From an uncultured Eubacteriales bacterium (lineage in GTDB: Bacteria > Bacillota > Clostridia > Christensenellales > Aristaeellaceae): a stretch of DNA of 64,000 nt. The notes beneath the pieces were generated by a model. That model ran no database searches, was not told the origin of the DNA, and was given only the letters and a program-made list of their open reading frames with translations. Position numbers and translations under genes: made by a program. Where the stretch lies: positions 27,585 to 91,584 of the forward strand of contig OMYT01000008.1 in NCBI GenBank assembly GCA_900315315.1. The letters run 5' to 3'. Below are positions 27,054-35,951 of the stretch, piece by piece. Position 1 is the first letter of the stretch. Each line of letters starts with the position of its first letter.

Positions 27054-28023
27054 GGTCCGTATCTCCCTCTTCCAGCCATTTTGCTTCTTCCGCCGTCAGC
27101 GGGTTGGCAGCGGCCCGGATGCTGCTGTCCAGCCGCTCCGCCTTCGTGGTGCTGACTACGGCAAACAGGTTCATGGGACTGGCAAACGCATAGCGCATCG
27201 CAATCTCCGGCACCGTGATTCCCTTCCGCTGCGCCATCTCTTCCGCCCGCTTCAGCCGCCCCAGGTTCTCCGGATAAAGATATCCCTTCTGCGCGTAGAT
27301 GTCCAGTACACGTTTTGCACCTTCCGGATCGTCTGCGCGGAATTTGCCGCTGAAAAAGCCCCGGCCCAGGCTGGAATAGGCAATCACCGGCATCTGTGTC
27401 CCCGTATACCAGTCCCGGTCCGCCTGATGTTCCGGCCCGGAAACGGAAACGCAGCCCCCGCCCCACAGATCGTCCATCTGCAGGGCCAGACCGTAGTTCG
27501 GGCTGGAAACGCTGAAGTCCTCGATCCGGTTCCGCAGCGCGTACAGGTTCGCTTCCCGGATCCGGTCTACCGTCCAGTTGGAAACGCCGAACAGCCGGAT
27601 TTTTCCTTCACGTTTCACGTCGTGCAGCGTTTCCATGATCTCGCTGAGCGGGGTTTCCGGATCGTCCCGGTGCAGCAGGAAAACGTCGATATAATCTGTT
27701 TGCAGCGTCTTCAGGCTGGTTTCCAGCTGTTCCAGGATCACCTGCCGGTTCACCTTCACGATCCCGTTCCGGATATCCCCGCACTTTGTCAGCACGATCA
27801 CCTTTTCCCGGTTTCCTCTCCGCCGGATCCAGCCGCCGAGCACTTCCTCCGCCCGGCCGTAGCTGCGGGCGCAGTCGAAGAAATTGATCCCCCGCTCCGC
27901 GGCGCCGTCGAGCAGCGCGTCTGCGTTCTCTCCGGCCGTCATCGGGTCAACCGCCGTCCCGAACACAATCCGCGACGCCGGCTGCGGCAGCATCTCAAGA
28001 CTTCCGTAGGTCATCTTTTCCAT
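27046..28023 (-). CDS. Aldo/keto reductase
   Basis: A 325-residue aldo/keto reductase. The catalytic residues appear in NFFDCARSYGRAEE (Asp, Tyr), VIVLTKCGD (Lys) and DVFLLHRDDPE (His). The C-terminus has the NLFAVVSTTKAERLDSSI cofactor segment and ends in a sequence overlapping the next AKR by 8 bp. It differs clearly from the YghZ-like neighbour, so this is a coupled pair of distinct enzymes rather than a recent duplication. Substrate unknown. Confidence 0.87.
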   Translation of the reverse strand: MEKMTYGSLEMLPQPASRIVFGTAVDPMTAGENADALLDGAAERGINFFDCARSYGRAEEVLGGWIRRRGNREKVIVLTKCGDIRNGIVKVNRQVILEQLETSLKTLQTDYIDVFLLHRDDPETPLSEIMETLHDVKREGKIRLFGVSNWTVDRIREANLYALRNRIEDFSVSSPNYGLALQMDDLWGGGCVSVSGPEHQADRDWYTGTQMPVIAYSSLGRGFFSGKFRADDPEGAKRVLDIYAQKGYLYPENLGRLKRAEEMAQRKGITVPEIAMRYAFASPMNLFAVVSTTKAERLDSSIRAAANPLTAEEAKWLEEGDTDHV

Positions 28024-28053
28024 CTTTTTCCCTCCCTGTCGGGCCGTTTCCGG

Positions 28054-29352
28054 TTATTTGGTCACCTTGACCTTGATTCCCTTGCTTTCCGCCCACTGCT
28101 GTGCATAGCTGCCTTCCGGAGCGGTGATGATCAGCTTCGGCGAGCATCCGTCAAATGCGTTATCGGCAATCTGCTGTACGGATGCGGGCAGCTTCACCTG
28201 CGACAGTTTCTGGCAGTCGCCGAAGGCCTTCTCCCCGATCTCGGCAACGCCTTCCGGAATGGTTACCCGCGAAAGCCGGATGCAGTTCAGAAAAGCGTTT
28301 TTTCTGATCTCCGTGACCGACGGCGGAATCACGATGTCGGACAACATTTTTGCGTCCCTGCACATACCGGCCGGGATCACTGTCAGCTTTGCAGGCAGTT
28401 CGATCTTTCCGTATTTACTGTTGCAGAATGCCTGTTCCGGAAGTTTGGTGATAGTCTCCGGCAGTTTCAGATTCCTGATTCCGGTCTCAAAAGCGTTCAC
28501 GCCAATCCTGGCCACAGTAGACGGAATTCGGATCTGACTGATTTTTGTTGCATTGACCGCATAGGAACCGATTTCTTCTACCCCTTCCGGAATCTTCAGG
28601 GTCGTAAGGCTCTTGACAAAAATTGCCCGGTTTCCCAATACCTTCAGCGTCCGCGGCAAATCGATTTGCTTCACCTTGGCGGACCAGATGACCCGGTCGT
28701 TGTCCAGTGAATTGACTGCAACCACCGTCATCCCGTCGATCTGCTCCGGAATCGCGATCTTCTTGGTTCCTCCGCCCAGATAGGCGCACACACCGATCTC
28801 GCTGTCGGAAAGTTTGTAATACTTGCACCCTTCGCCGATATAGAGTTTGAAATAATCTTTATTCATCAGGCAGTTATGGATTCTGCTGCCGTTGATTGCC
28901 ACGGGGTACTCATAATACTCCTGTTTCAGCAGTTCGGATTCTCCCCCTTTGAGAACGCGCTGCGCGTCTGTTATTGCGTATTCTCCCGGCTCCACGTCAG
29001 TATAGAAATACATAATGCTGTCCTGGGTATGGATCATGTCATAGTCCCGGTAACTGTATAAAATGACTTCATGATCCAATTTCTCGGCGTTGTACAGCGT
29101 AACACCCGCCGGCAGGAAAACCTCCGTCACCTTTTCCGGAACGGAAGCCGCGTCAAGGAATTTCACCTCATACTCCCCGATTTTCGGCGGCACCAGCATC
29201 GCGTTTTCCCGTTCCGTCGCCGGAACCGTCAGCACAACCACGCCATCCTCCGTCTGCGTATAAGTACAGCCGTCCTGTTCCGCCGGTTCAGCGAAAACCA
29301 TTCCCGGCAGAATGAACAGAACCGCCAGCAGAATCAGAAGCGTCCGTCTCAT
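28054..29352 (-). CDS. Secreted leucine-rich repeat protein (BspA/LRR_5 type)
   Basis: A 432-residue exported protein. The signal peptide MRRTLLILLAVLFILPGMVFA is followed by a beta-like domain to ~residue 200. Then come about ten LRR_5 units of ~23 residues with the pattern L-x(2)-V-x-I-P-x-G-V-x-x-I-G-x-x-A-F (for example LKIPEGVEEIGSYAV and VTIPEGVAEIGEKAF). The C-terminus ends GIKVKVTK without an anchor. Such proteins are common on gut Clostridia and are usually taken as adhesion or surface proteins. Its promoter at 29469-29497 and an interspersed element in the 5' leader are visible. Confidence 0.87.
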   Translation of the reverse strand: MRRTLLILLAVLFILPGMVFAEPAEQDGCTYTQTEDGVVVLTVPATERENAMLVPPKIGEYEVKFLDAASVPEKVTEVFLPAGVTLYNAEKLDHEVILYSYRDYDMIHTQDSIMYFYTDVEPGEYAITDAQRVLKGGESELLKQEYYEYPVAINGSRIHNCLMNKDYFKLYIGEGCKYYKLSDSEIGVCAYLGGGTKKIAIPEQIDGMTVVAVNSLDNDRVIWSAKVKQIDLPRTLKVLGNRAIFVKSLTTLKIPEGVEEIGSYAVNATKISQIRIPSTVARIGVNAFETGIRNLKLPETITKLPEQAFCNSKYGKIELPAKLTVIPAGMCRDAKMLSDIVIPPSVTEIRKNAFLNCIRLSRVTIPEGVAEIGEKAFGDCQKLSQVKLPASVQQIADNAFDGCSPKLIITAPEGSYAQQWAESKGIKVKVTK

Positions 29353-29387
29353 TTTCGCTTATCCTCCTGAATCAATTCAATATTCCC

Positions 29388-29444
29388 GCCCGAAGGTCGC
29401 GGGTACTTGGAAAGCCCCTGGACGCGTCCGCAGACGCGAAATCC
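29388..29444. repeat. Interspersed two-hairpin repeat, divergent copy
   Basis: Copy of the intergenic element described at 54717, with CCGAAGGT at its start, GGAAAGCCCC in the middle and a second stem CGCGTC/GACGCG around tgcg on the RNA-sense strand. The stem sequence differs from other copies but pairing is kept. It lies in the 5' leader of the LRR gene, just downstream of its promoter. Confidence 0.6.
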
Positions 29445-29468
29445 TTTTTTCATGCATTATCTGAAAAC

Positions 29469-29497
29469 AGTATATCATGATATGACGAAGGAAACAA
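29469..29497 (-). promoter_or_regulatory. Sigma-A promoter of the LRR gene
   Basis: Minus-strand TTGTTT and TATACT spaced by 17 bp, about 120 bp upstream of the LRR start codon. The predicted transcript begins near 29462 and runs through the interspersed repeat before the AGGAGGA ribosome site. Confidence 0.65.
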
Positions 29498-29503
29498 TTA
29501 AAT

Positions 29504-29541
29504 ACAAAAATCCGGAAGAGCAATTTCTGCTCTTCCGGATT
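29504..29541 (-). terminator. Rho-independent terminator of the ggu-like operon
   Basis: Perfect 14-bp stem (aatccggaagagca / tgctcttccggatt) around a 5-nt loop, followed on the minus strand by TTTTTG. It lies 12 bp after the stop of the last permease gene. Confidence 0.9.
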
Positions 29542-29552
29542 CTCGTCATTCT

Positions 29553-30752
29553 TTACTTTTGCTTTTTCTTGCTCAGGATGTCGAACACCACGGCGGCCAG
29601 AAGCACGAAGCCCTTGACCACACGCTGATAGTTCGCGTCCAGGTTGACCTGGAACATGCCCAGGTTGATGACGCCGATCAGCGTCGCACCGATAACCATG
29701 CCCAGCACGGTGCCGGCGCCGCCGCTGGCGGAAACACCGCCCACGACACAGGCCGAAATGGCGTCCATTTCGAAGTTCTTGCCGGCGTCGGCGTTGGCCG
29801 CTGTGTAGCGGGCCAGCGTTGTCATCGCGGCAATGCTGGTCAGGAAGGCCATGTTCAGATAAGCGATGAACATGATCCGCTTGGTGTTCACGCCGGAGAG
29901 GCGCGCGGCTTCAATGTTGCCGCCAACCACATAGAAGTGACGGCCGACCGTGGTCTTGCTCGTGATGAACGCGTAGACCAGCACGACGCCTGCCACCCAC
30001 AGCAGCACCGTGGGGATGCCGCCGGCCAGGGACAGCTTGTACATCACCAGGATGATGACCGCAGCGCCCAGGACGCTCTTGATTACGTCCATCTTCAGCT
30101 CGTCCACTTCGTAGCCCTTCTTCAGCCGCGTTGCACGGTTCTTGAAGATCACCAGGACGACCAGTGCCGCGGCAACGATGCCGACGACTATGCAGGGGAT
30201 GTTCATTTCGCCTTCAGGCGTCTTGAACAGTGTACCGGAGAAGATGTCCAGGAAAGCCTGATTGTCCTTGACGGAAATCGAGTTGGTCACGGACACGCTC
30301 AGAATGGATGTGCCCAGGCCGCGGAAGGCCAGATAGCCGGCCAGTGTTGCGATCCACGGGGGAACGCGCACATACGCGATGATCGCGCCCAGGCCGCAGC
30401 CGTAGATCAGGCCAACCACCAGCATCAGCAGGATGGAGACGCCGGCGCCCCAGCCCCACATCACCATCATCGTGGCGCCCAGCGCACCCAGCAGACACAC
30501 GACGGAGCCGCAGCTCAGGTCGATGTTGCCGCCCGTCAGCATGCACATCAGCATACCGCAGCCGAGGATGAAAACGTAAGCATTCTGGTTAATCAGGGAG
30601 TTGAAGCTGTTCGGCCGGAACATCCGACCGCCGGTCATGATCGTGAAAAAGATATATACCAGCACCAGGACAATGAGCATGGCATTCTGTTTCAGCATGG
30701 AAACCGGGTCCGCTTTCCGGATCGCGGATTGATTAACGACATTCTTTTCCAT
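29553..30752 (-). CDS. Sugar ABC transporter permease (GguB/MmsB-like), second paralogue
   Basis: A 399-residue CUT2-type permease with about ten membrane spans. It has the family block GCGMLMCMLTGGNIDLSCGSVVCLLGA and the coupling-loop GGVSASGGAGTVLG segment. Length and internal hydrophilic insert (residues ~200-235) match GguB/MmsB permeases rather than shorter RbsC. It is paralogous to the preceding permease along its length and 20 bp apart, so the pair is an old tandem duplication likely forming a heterodimer. The ribosome site AAAGGAGGA is strong. Last gene of the operon, followed by a clear terminator. Confidence 0.9.
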   Translation of the reverse strand: MEKNVVNQSAIRKADPVSMLKQNAMLIVLVLVYIFFTIMTGGRMFRPNSFNSLINQNAYVFILGCGMLMCMLTGGNIDLSCGSVVCLLGALGATMMVMWGWGAGVSILLMLVVGLIYGCGLGAIIAYVRVPPWIATLAGYLAFRGLGTSILSVSVTNSISVKDNQAFLDIFSGTLFKTPEGEMNIPCIVVGIVAAALVVLVIFKNRATRLKKGYEVDELKMDVIKSVLGAAVIILVMYKLSLAGGIPTVLLWVAGVVLVYAFITSKTTVGRHFYVVGGNIEAARLSGVNTKRIMFIAYLNMAFLTSIAAMTTLARYTAANADAGKNFEMDAISACVVGGVSASGGAGTVLGMVIGATLIGVINLGMFQVNLDANYQRVVKGFVLLAAVVFDILSKKKQK

Positions 30753-30772
30753 TATTCGCCATCCTCCTTTCC

Positions 30773-31960
30773 TTACCGCTTCTGCCGCTTGGACAGCACG
30801 TCGAAGACGACCGCCAGCAGCAGGACGAGACCCTTAACCACCTTCTGGAAGTTGGAGTCAACGCCGACGATATTCATGCCCTGGTTGATGACGCCCATCA
30901 GCACGGCACCGATGATCATGCCGCTCACCTTGCCGACGCCGCCGTAGGCGGAAGCGCCGCCGATGAAGCAGGATGCGATGGCGTCCATTTCGTAGCCTTC
31001 GCCGTAGGTGGGGTCAATACCCTTTGCCCGGGCTGCCGTCAGGATACCGGCCAGACCGGCCATCAGGCCCATGCTTGCGTAGGCGAACCAGTAGACGTTC
31101 CGGGTCTTGACACCGGAGAGCGCCGTAGCCTTTTCATTGCCGCCGACGGCGTACAGATGACGGCCCATGGCGGTCTTGGTGGTGATGTACTGATAGATCC
31201 CGAGCACCAGGCCGATCCAGATCAACACGGTCGGGAAGCCCTTATGATTTGCCAGTTTGAATGTCAGCCAGATCACCACGGCGGAAATGATCGCGGTAGT
31301 CGCGAGCTGCGCCGGGATGGACTGGTGGATGTTCAGTTTTTTCTGGATCAGGATCTTCCGGAGCTTCAGCCCGATAAAGATGAGGACCGCAACGAGCCCG
31401 ATTGCCAGGCAGGTCAGGTTCGGCTTGCCTTCCGTTCCCATCGCCTGCCGGATGAAGTCCGGGATGTAGCAGTTGGCGCCGCCGCCGAACAGGTTCAGGA
31501 AGGTTTCGTTGCTGATGGAAACCTGATAGCCGCCCAGCACCACGTTGGAGAATCCGCGGAAGGCGTACATGCCGGACAGCGTCGCGATAAAAGCGGGCAC
31601 GTGCAGCTTCGCGATCCAGAAGCCCTGGAAGGCGCCGATCAGCAGGCCGATGGCCAGCATGGCCAGCACGGCAACCCACATGTTCACGTCGTTGTCCATC
31701 AGCACGCAGCCGATGGCTGCAGTAAAGCAGACCACGGAGCCGACGGACAGGTCGATGTTGCCGCCCGTCAGGATACACAGCAGCATGCCGGCCGCCAGCA
31801 CGAACACGTAAGCGTTCTGGGCGATCAGGTTGTTGATGTTGCCGGGCAGGAGGTTTTTCCCTCCGGTAATGATCGCGAAGAAGATCACGACCACGACCAG
31901 CGCGATGATCATCGTATACTTCTGGAAAAAAGCGCTAACGCTCATTTTGTTTTCATTCAT
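30773..31960 (-). CDS. Sugar ABC transporter permease (GguB/MmsB-like), first paralogue
   Basis: A 395-residue permease with the CUT2 pattern AAGMLLCILTGGNIDLSVGSVVCF and the C-terminal coupling loop GGASAYGGVGKVSGM. A hydrophilic stretch (LKLRKILIQKKLNIHQ, ~200-215) separates two hydrophobic halves. It follows the ATPase gene by 2 bp. With its neighbour it should form the transmembrane channel of the importer. Specificity is set by the ChvE-like binding protein upstream, so multiple monosaccharides are likely substrates by analogy with ChvE-GguAB. Confidence 0.9.
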   Translation of the reverse strand: MNENKMSVSAFFQKYTMIIALVVVVIFFAIITGGKNLLPGNINNLIAQNAYVFVLAAGMLLCILTGGNIDLSVGSVVCFTAAIGCVLMDNDVNMWVAVLAMLAIGLLIGAFQGFWIAKLHVPAFIATLSGMYAFRGFSNVVLGGYQVSISNETFLNLFGGGANCYIPDFIRQAMGTEGKPNLTCLAIGLVAVLIFIGLKLRKILIQKKLNIHQSIPAQLATTAIISAVVIWLTFKLANHKGFPTVLIWIGLVLGIYQYITTKTAMGRHLYAVGGNEKATALSGVKTRNVYWFAYASMGLMAGLAGILTAARAKGIDPTYGEGYEMDAIASCFIGGASAYGGVGKVSGMIIGAVLMGVINQGMNIVGVDSNFQKVVKGLVLLLAVVFDVLSKRQKR

Positions 31961-31962
31961 CG

Positions 31963-33507
31963 TCAGTCACCCCTTCCCGACTGAAGGATCAGCGCCATGA
32001 TGTTTTCCTGTGTGGCTTCCGATGCCTTCATTTCACCTACGAACTTGCCTTCGTTCATGATGTAGATCCGGTCGCTCATGCCCAGTACCTCCGGCAGTTC
32101 GGAGGAGATCATGACCACGCACTTGCCGGCTGCCGCCAGGTCGTTGATGATGCAGTAGATCTCGTACTTGGCGCCGACGTCGATACCGCGTGTCGGCTCG
32201 TCCAGCAGCATGATATCCGGTTCCGCGAACATCCATTTCGCCAGCAGTACCTTCTGCTGGTTACCGCCGGACAGGTTGCCCACCAGCTGTTCCACGCTCG
32301 GTGTCTTTGTCTTCAGCTTGGCGCGGTACTCTTCCGCAACGGCATATTCCTTATCGCCGTCAATGACCATGTGATTGGAAATCGCGTCCAGGTGCGCCAG
32401 GGAGGTATTCACCTTGATGGACTGGCTCAGCACCAGGCCGTTGCCCTTCCGGTCTTCGGTCACGTAGGCGATCTTGTGCTTGATCGCGTCGTCCGCGCCC
32501 TTTTTGATCTTCACCTCTTTACCGTCGATCTTCATCGTGCCGGTGATGTTCACGCCGTAGGTTTGGCCGAAGATGCTCATGGCCAGTTCCGTCCGGCCGG
32601 CGCCCATCAGACCGTAGATACCGACGACCTCGCCCTTGCGGACGTACATGGACACATTGTCGACCACCTTGCGCTCCGGATAAAGGGGATGATGCACCGT
32701 CCAGTTGTCCACTTCCAGCTGGATATCGCCCACGGTGACGCCTTCACGCTTCGGAAAGCGGTTGGTCATCTCGCGGCCGACCATGCCCTTGATGATGCGC
32801 TCTTCACTGACAGGCTCGGTGCCGTGGTTGTCAATGGTCTCGATCGTGGCGCCGTCACGGACAACGGTTATTTTATCCGCGACGTAGGCGACCTCGTTGA
32901 GCTTATGGGAAATGATGATCATCGTCATTCCCTGCTTCTTAAACCCAAGCATCAGATCCAGCAGCGCGCGGGAATCTTCTTCGTTCAGGGAGGATGTGGG
33001 CTCATCCAGAATCAGCAGCCTCGCCTGCTTGGCCAGTGCCTTGGCGATTTCGACCAGCTGCTGTTTACCTGTACCGATGTCCTTGACCTGCGTCTTCGAG
33101 CTTTCGGAAAGTCCGACCATCTTCAGATACTTATCGGCCTCGGAATAGGTGGTGTTCCAGTCGATCGCGAGCTTATGGCCGCGCTCGTTGCCCAAATACA
33201 TGTTTTCGCCGATCGTCATCTCCGGTACCAGCGCCAGTTCCTGATGGATGATGACGATACCCAGTTTTTCGGAATCCTTGATATTATGGAATTGGCAGAC
33301 TTTTCCGTCGTAGATGATATCCCCGGTGTAAGTTCCATAGGGATAGATGCCGCTCAGCACGTTCATCAGGGTGGATTTGCCGGCGCCGTTTTCGCCGACC
33401 AGGGCGTGGATCTCGCCCTCCTCCACCTGGAAATTCACGTTGTCAAGCGCTTTGACACCCGGGAAAGTCTTGGTGATGTTTTTCATTTCCAGCAGAATCT
33501 TTGCCAT
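31963..33507 (-). CDS. Sugar ABC transporter ATPase (GguA/MmsA-like)
   Basis: A 514-residue double ABC ATPase of the CUT2 class. The first domain has Walker [10 protein letters not shown], signature [13 protein letters not shown] and Walker [10 protein letters not shown]. The second half has [10 protein letters not shown] in place of a canonical Walker A, as is normal for this class, with signature [14 protein letters not shown] and Walker [12 protein letters not shown]. The sequence [15 protein letters not shown] near residue 55 resembles GguA/MmsA. It is the second gene of the operon, 117 bp after the binding protein across two hairpins, and powers import by two permeases. Confidence 0.92.
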   Translation of the reverse strand: MAKILLEMKNITKTFPGVKALDNVNFQVEEGEIHALVGENGAGKSTLMNVLSGIYPYGTYTGDIIYDGKVCQFHNIKDSEKLGIVIIHQELALVPEMTIGENMYLGNERGHKLAIDWNTTYSEADKYLKMVGLSESSKTQVKDIGTGKQQLVEIAKALAKQARLLILDEPTSSLNEEDSRALLDLMLGFKKQGMTMIIISHKLNEVAYVADKITVVRDGATIETIDNHGTEPVSEERIIKGMVGREMTNRFPKREGVTVGDIQLEVDNWTVHHPLYPERKVVDNVSMYVRKGEVVGIYGLMGAGRTELAMSIFGQTYGVNITGTMKIDGKEVKIKKGADDAIKHKIAYVTEDRKGNGLVLSQSIKVNTSLAHLDAISNHMVIDGDKEYAVAEEYRAKLKTKTPSVEQLVGNLSGGNQQKVLLAKWMFAEPDIMLLDEPTRGIDVGAKYEIYCIINDLAAAGKCVVMISSELPEVLGMSDRIYIMNEGKFVGEMKASEATQENIMALILQSGRGD

Positions 33508-33520
33508 GGTCTTCCTCCGG

Positions 33521-33600
33521 TTTTCCCCGGGCGGGGAAAATTTTCAGACAGGAAATAGTGACTTTCCTTAAACGATGCAGGCGGGCTGGGGCCCGCCTGC
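33521..33600 (-). promoter_or_regulatory. Two intercistronic hairpins between binding-protein and ATPase genes
   Basis: On the minus strand a GC-rich stem (GCAGGCGGGC / GCCCGCCTGC, 33577-33600) follows the binding-protein stop, and a second stem (TTTTCCCC / GGGGAAAA, 33521-33540) precedes the ATPase ribosome site. Neither has a proper U-tract. They probably stabilise the upstream message or attenuate the downstream one, so that the binding protein is made in excess. Confidence 0.6.
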
Positions 33601-33624
33601 ATCTGAAATACCTTGGATTAAGAA

Positions 33625-34668
33625 TTACTTGAGGTCGTCTTCGGTGTAGTAGCCGGAGTCGATCAGCAGTTCTTTGTAGTTGTTGACATCGCCGAATACG
33701 GGCTCGCACAGGAAGGACGGAACGACCTTCTTGTTGTTGTCGTAGGTGGTGGTGTCGTTGACTTCGACTTCTTCACCCTTCAGGATCTGGTCGATCATCT
33801 TCACAACCTGGGCAGCCAGGGTCCGGGTGTCTTTGAACACGGACATGCTCTGCTTGCCGGCGATCATGAGCTTGACGTTGGGCTTGTCGCAGTCCTGACC
33901 GGTGACGATGGGCCACTTGCCGGTGTAGTTGGCTTCCAGAGCGTTAATTACGCCGTAAGCGGTGGAGTCGTTGGAGCAAACCCACGCATCCAGGTCGCTG
34001 CCATCAGCGTAGTAGGAGCTCAGGATGTCTTCAGCGCGCTTCTGGGCGGTCTCAGACTTCCAGCCGGGGGTCGCAACATCAGCGAACTCGGTCTTGCCGG
34101 ACTTCACGACGATCTTGCCAGCGTCGATGTAGGGCTTCAGGACGTCGAAAGCGCCGTTGAAGAAGAAGCCCGCGTTGTTGTCACCGGGGTCACCGGCGGT
34201 GAACTCGATAACGAAGGGGCCTTCAGCGTTGTCCAGGTCCAGAGCGTCCTTCACATAGGTGCCCTGCACGGTGCCGACCTTGTAGTTGTCGAAGGTGGCA
34301 TAGTAGTCAACATTCTCGTTGTCCATCAGCAGACGGTCATAAGCGATGACTTTGCAGCCCTTTTCAGCGGCCTTGTCCAGAGCCTGACCAAGGGAGGAAC
34401 CTTCGATCGCGGCGATAACCACGACTTTGGCGCCGTTGTCGATCATGGTCTCAACCTGAGCCAGCTGGGTGGGCACGTCGTTGGAAGCGAACTGCAGTTC
34501 AACATCGTAGCCGGCTTCTTTCAGCAGCTTCTCCATGTTGTCGCCGTCCTGATTCCATCTCTGCAGGTCTTTGGTGGGCATGGAAACACCAACCAGGTCA
34601 GCAGCCAGAGCGGAGGCACAGGAGATAACCAGTGCCAGAGCGAGTACCAGAGCAAGGATCTTCTTCAT
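33625..34668 (-). CDS. Sugar ABC transporter substrate-binding protein (ChvE/MmsE-like)
   Basis: A 347-residue exported type I periplasmic-binding-fold protein. The signal peptide is MKKILALVLALALVISCASALA. The N-lobe begins VGVSMPTKDLQRWNQDGDNM, then NGAKVVVIAAIEGSSLGQAL, DYYATFDNYKVGTVQG and LDAWVCSNDSTAYGVINALE, all in the usual order. It matches ChvE/multiple-sugar-binding proteins. Start ATG 34668 is set by the signal peptide and AAAAAGGAGTG; a longer in-frame ORF would cover the promoter. First gene of a four-gene importer operon, with its own promoter and a hairpin leader. Confidence 0.9.
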   Translation of the reverse strand: MKKILALVLALALVISCASALAADLVGVSMPTKDLQRWNQDGDNMEKLLKEAGYDVELQFASNDVPTQLAQVETMIDNGAKVVVIAAIEGSSLGQALDKAAEKGCKVIAYDRLLMDNENVDYYATFDNYKVGTVQGTYVKDALDLDNAEGPFVIEFTAGDPGDNNAGFFFNGAFDVLKPYIDAGKIVVKSGKTEFADVATPGWKSETAQKRAEDILSSYYADGSDLDAWVCSNDSTAYGVINALEANYTGKWPIVTGQDCDKPNVKLMIAGKQSMSVFKDTRTLAAQVVKMIDQILKGEEVEVNDTTTYDNNKKVVPSFLCEPVFGDVNNYKELLIDSGYYTEDDLK

Positions 34669-34732
34669 ATTGGGGTACACTCCTTTTTCTTTTTTTTTCC
34701 CGGAATTGGTATTCCGGAAATGAACTGACCAT

Positions 34733-34761
34733 ATTTTACACTTGAGCTTCTCATTTGTAAA
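34733..34761 (-). promoter_or_regulatory. Sigma-A promoter of the chvE/ggu-like operon
   Basis: Minus-strand TTTACA and TAAAAT spaced by 17 bp. It shares TATTTACAAA, AAGTGTA and AATATGGTCAG with the rbs-like promoter at 38677-38705, so the two importers are probably expressed together. Confidence 0.75.
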
Positions 34762-34809
34762 TACTTTTCTCTCATTTTTCACGAAAAAACGCAAAGTGAA
34801 TACAATCAA

Positions 34810-34834
34810 AAAAGTGAGGAAATTCCTCACTTTT
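34810..34834. promoter_or_regulatory. 25-bp palindrome upstream of the chvE-like promoter
   Basis: Perfect 12-bp arms (aaaagtgaggaa / ttcctcactttt) around one a. On the minus strand it is followed by TTTTTTG, so it can serve as a backup terminator for the rbs-like operon. Its place 50 bp above the -35 box also suits an operator. The sequence alone does not decide. Confidence 0.6.
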
Positions 34835-34837
34835 CAG

Positions 34838-34851
34838 AGCAAACGTTTACA
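34838..34851 (-). promoter_or_regulatory. cre-like / LacI-family operator candidate
   Basis: Minus-strand TGTAAACGTTTGCT agrees with the catabolite-responsive element consensus at 12 of 14 positions and is centred on the palindrome AAACGTTT. It lies ~78 bp upstream of the chvE-like -35 box. CcpA or another LacI-family protein is the likely binder by motif; not proven. Confidence 0.4.
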
Positions 34852-34946
34852 CTTTGGGAGGCCTTTCTGCTCACTTTTTGCCCTGCGCTTTATACTTCAA
34901 CGCGTTCAGGGTTTTACAGCATTTCCCCGCAGATTCCCTCCATATC

Positions 34947-34974
34947 AAAAAGGAGCCTGGACAGGCCAGACCCC
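34947..34974 (-). terminator. Terminator of the rbs-like operon
   Basis: Minus-strand stem GGGGTCTGG / CCAGGCTCC (two G-U pairs), loop CCTGT, followed directly by TTTTTG, 20 bp after the permease stop. Confidence 0.82.
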
Positions 34975-34994
34975 TGATTTTGATCATATAGTAA

Positions 34995-35951
34995 TTACGA
35001 TCCCTTTTTCCGGTTCCGCAGGAAGTCCGTATAGACAGCCAGCAGAATAACCGCGCCCTTGATGATGTACTGCCAGTCGGAGTTGACGCCCATCAGGTTC
35101 AGGCCGTTGTTCAGAATACCGATAATCAGCACGCCGATCAGGGTGCCGCCCAGCTTGCCGGAACCGCCGGACATGGAGGTGCCGCCGACGACCACCGCCG
35201 CGATGGCGTCCATCTCCGCGCCGTCACCGGAAGTACAGGTACCGGAGTACAGCCGGGAAGCGATCGTGATACCGGCCAGGCCGGCCATCAGGCCGCTGAT
35301 GCTGAATACAACGAACTTGACCTTCGCCGTATTGATACCGGAGAACTTGGCCGCGGTATCATTGCCGCCCACCGCGTAAATATGCCGGCCGATCTTTGTC
35401 CGGTTCAGGAACAGGACCGCGGCAATGAAAACAACAAACATTGTGATCACCGGAGTCGGAATGCCGGCCACGTTTCCTGCGCCGAGGAACTTCCACGCGT
35501 CCGTCATGCACCGGATCGGTTTGCCCTCTGAATATACGTAAGCAATACCTTTCGCGATGTTCATCGACGCCAGCGTCACAATGAAGGGCGGGATCTTCGT
35601 CTTTGCAATCACCAGGCCGTTCAGCAGGCCGAAGATAACGCCGCTCAGAATCGCGATCAGGATGCCGACAATCTCCGGCAGCCCGTGCCAGACCACCGCG
35701 GCCGCGCCAAGTACGCCGGACATGGCGATAATGGAACCGACGGACAGGTCAATGCCGCCCAGGATGATAACCATCGTCATGCCGCAGGCCAGCATCAGGT
35801 TGGTGGAACTCTGACGCAGCACATTGAAGATGTTGTTCTGAGTCAGGAATGTGTTGTGCGTCTTCGGGTAGACGTACAGGAACAGGATCATCGCCAGCAG
35901 GGCGATAATGATGCCCAGATTGTCCTTGAAATAACGCTTTACCTTAATCAT
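34995..35951 (-). CDS. Ribose-type ABC transporter permease (RbsC-like)
   Basis: A 318-residue CUT2 permease with about ten membrane spans. The signature LACGMTMVIILGGIDLSVGSIIAMSGV and the C-terminal GGTSMSGGSGKLGGTLIG coupling loop identify it. Length matches RbsC. It overlaps the RbsA-like gene by 4 bp. Together with the ATPase and the RbsB-like protein it makes a standard three-gene importer, followed by a terminator. Ribose or a similar pentose or related sugar is the likely substrate by family, but CUT2 members vary. Confidence 0.9.
   Translation of the reverse strand: MIKVKRYFKDNLGIIIALLAMILFLYVYPKTHNTFLTQNNIFNVLRQSSTNLMLACGMTMVIILGGIDLSVGSIIAMSGVLGAAAVVWHGLPEIVGILIAILSGVIFGLLNGLVIAKTKIPPFIVTLASMNIAKGIAYVYSEGKPIRCMTDAWKFLGAGNVAGIPTPVITMFVVFIAAVLFLNRTKIGRHIYAVGGNDTAAKFSGINTAKVKFVVFSISGLMAGLAGITIASRLYSGTCTSGDGAEMDAIAAVVVGGTSMSGGSGKLGGTLIGVLIIGILNNGLNLMGVNSDWQYIIKGAVILLAVYTDFLRNRKKGS

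Larger units (their letters stand above)
34669..34994. other. Intergenic region between rbs-like and chvE-like operons
   Basis: 326 bp without a gene. From right to left it holds the rbs-like terminator (34947-34974), a cre/LacI-type site aaacgttt (34838-34851) and a 25-bp palindrome (34810-34834). Next come the chvE-like promoter (34733-34761) and a leader stem CCGGAAT/ATTCCGG at about 34700-34718, then the ribosome site. Upstream of 34861 the strand is otherwise featureless to me. Confidence 0.7.
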
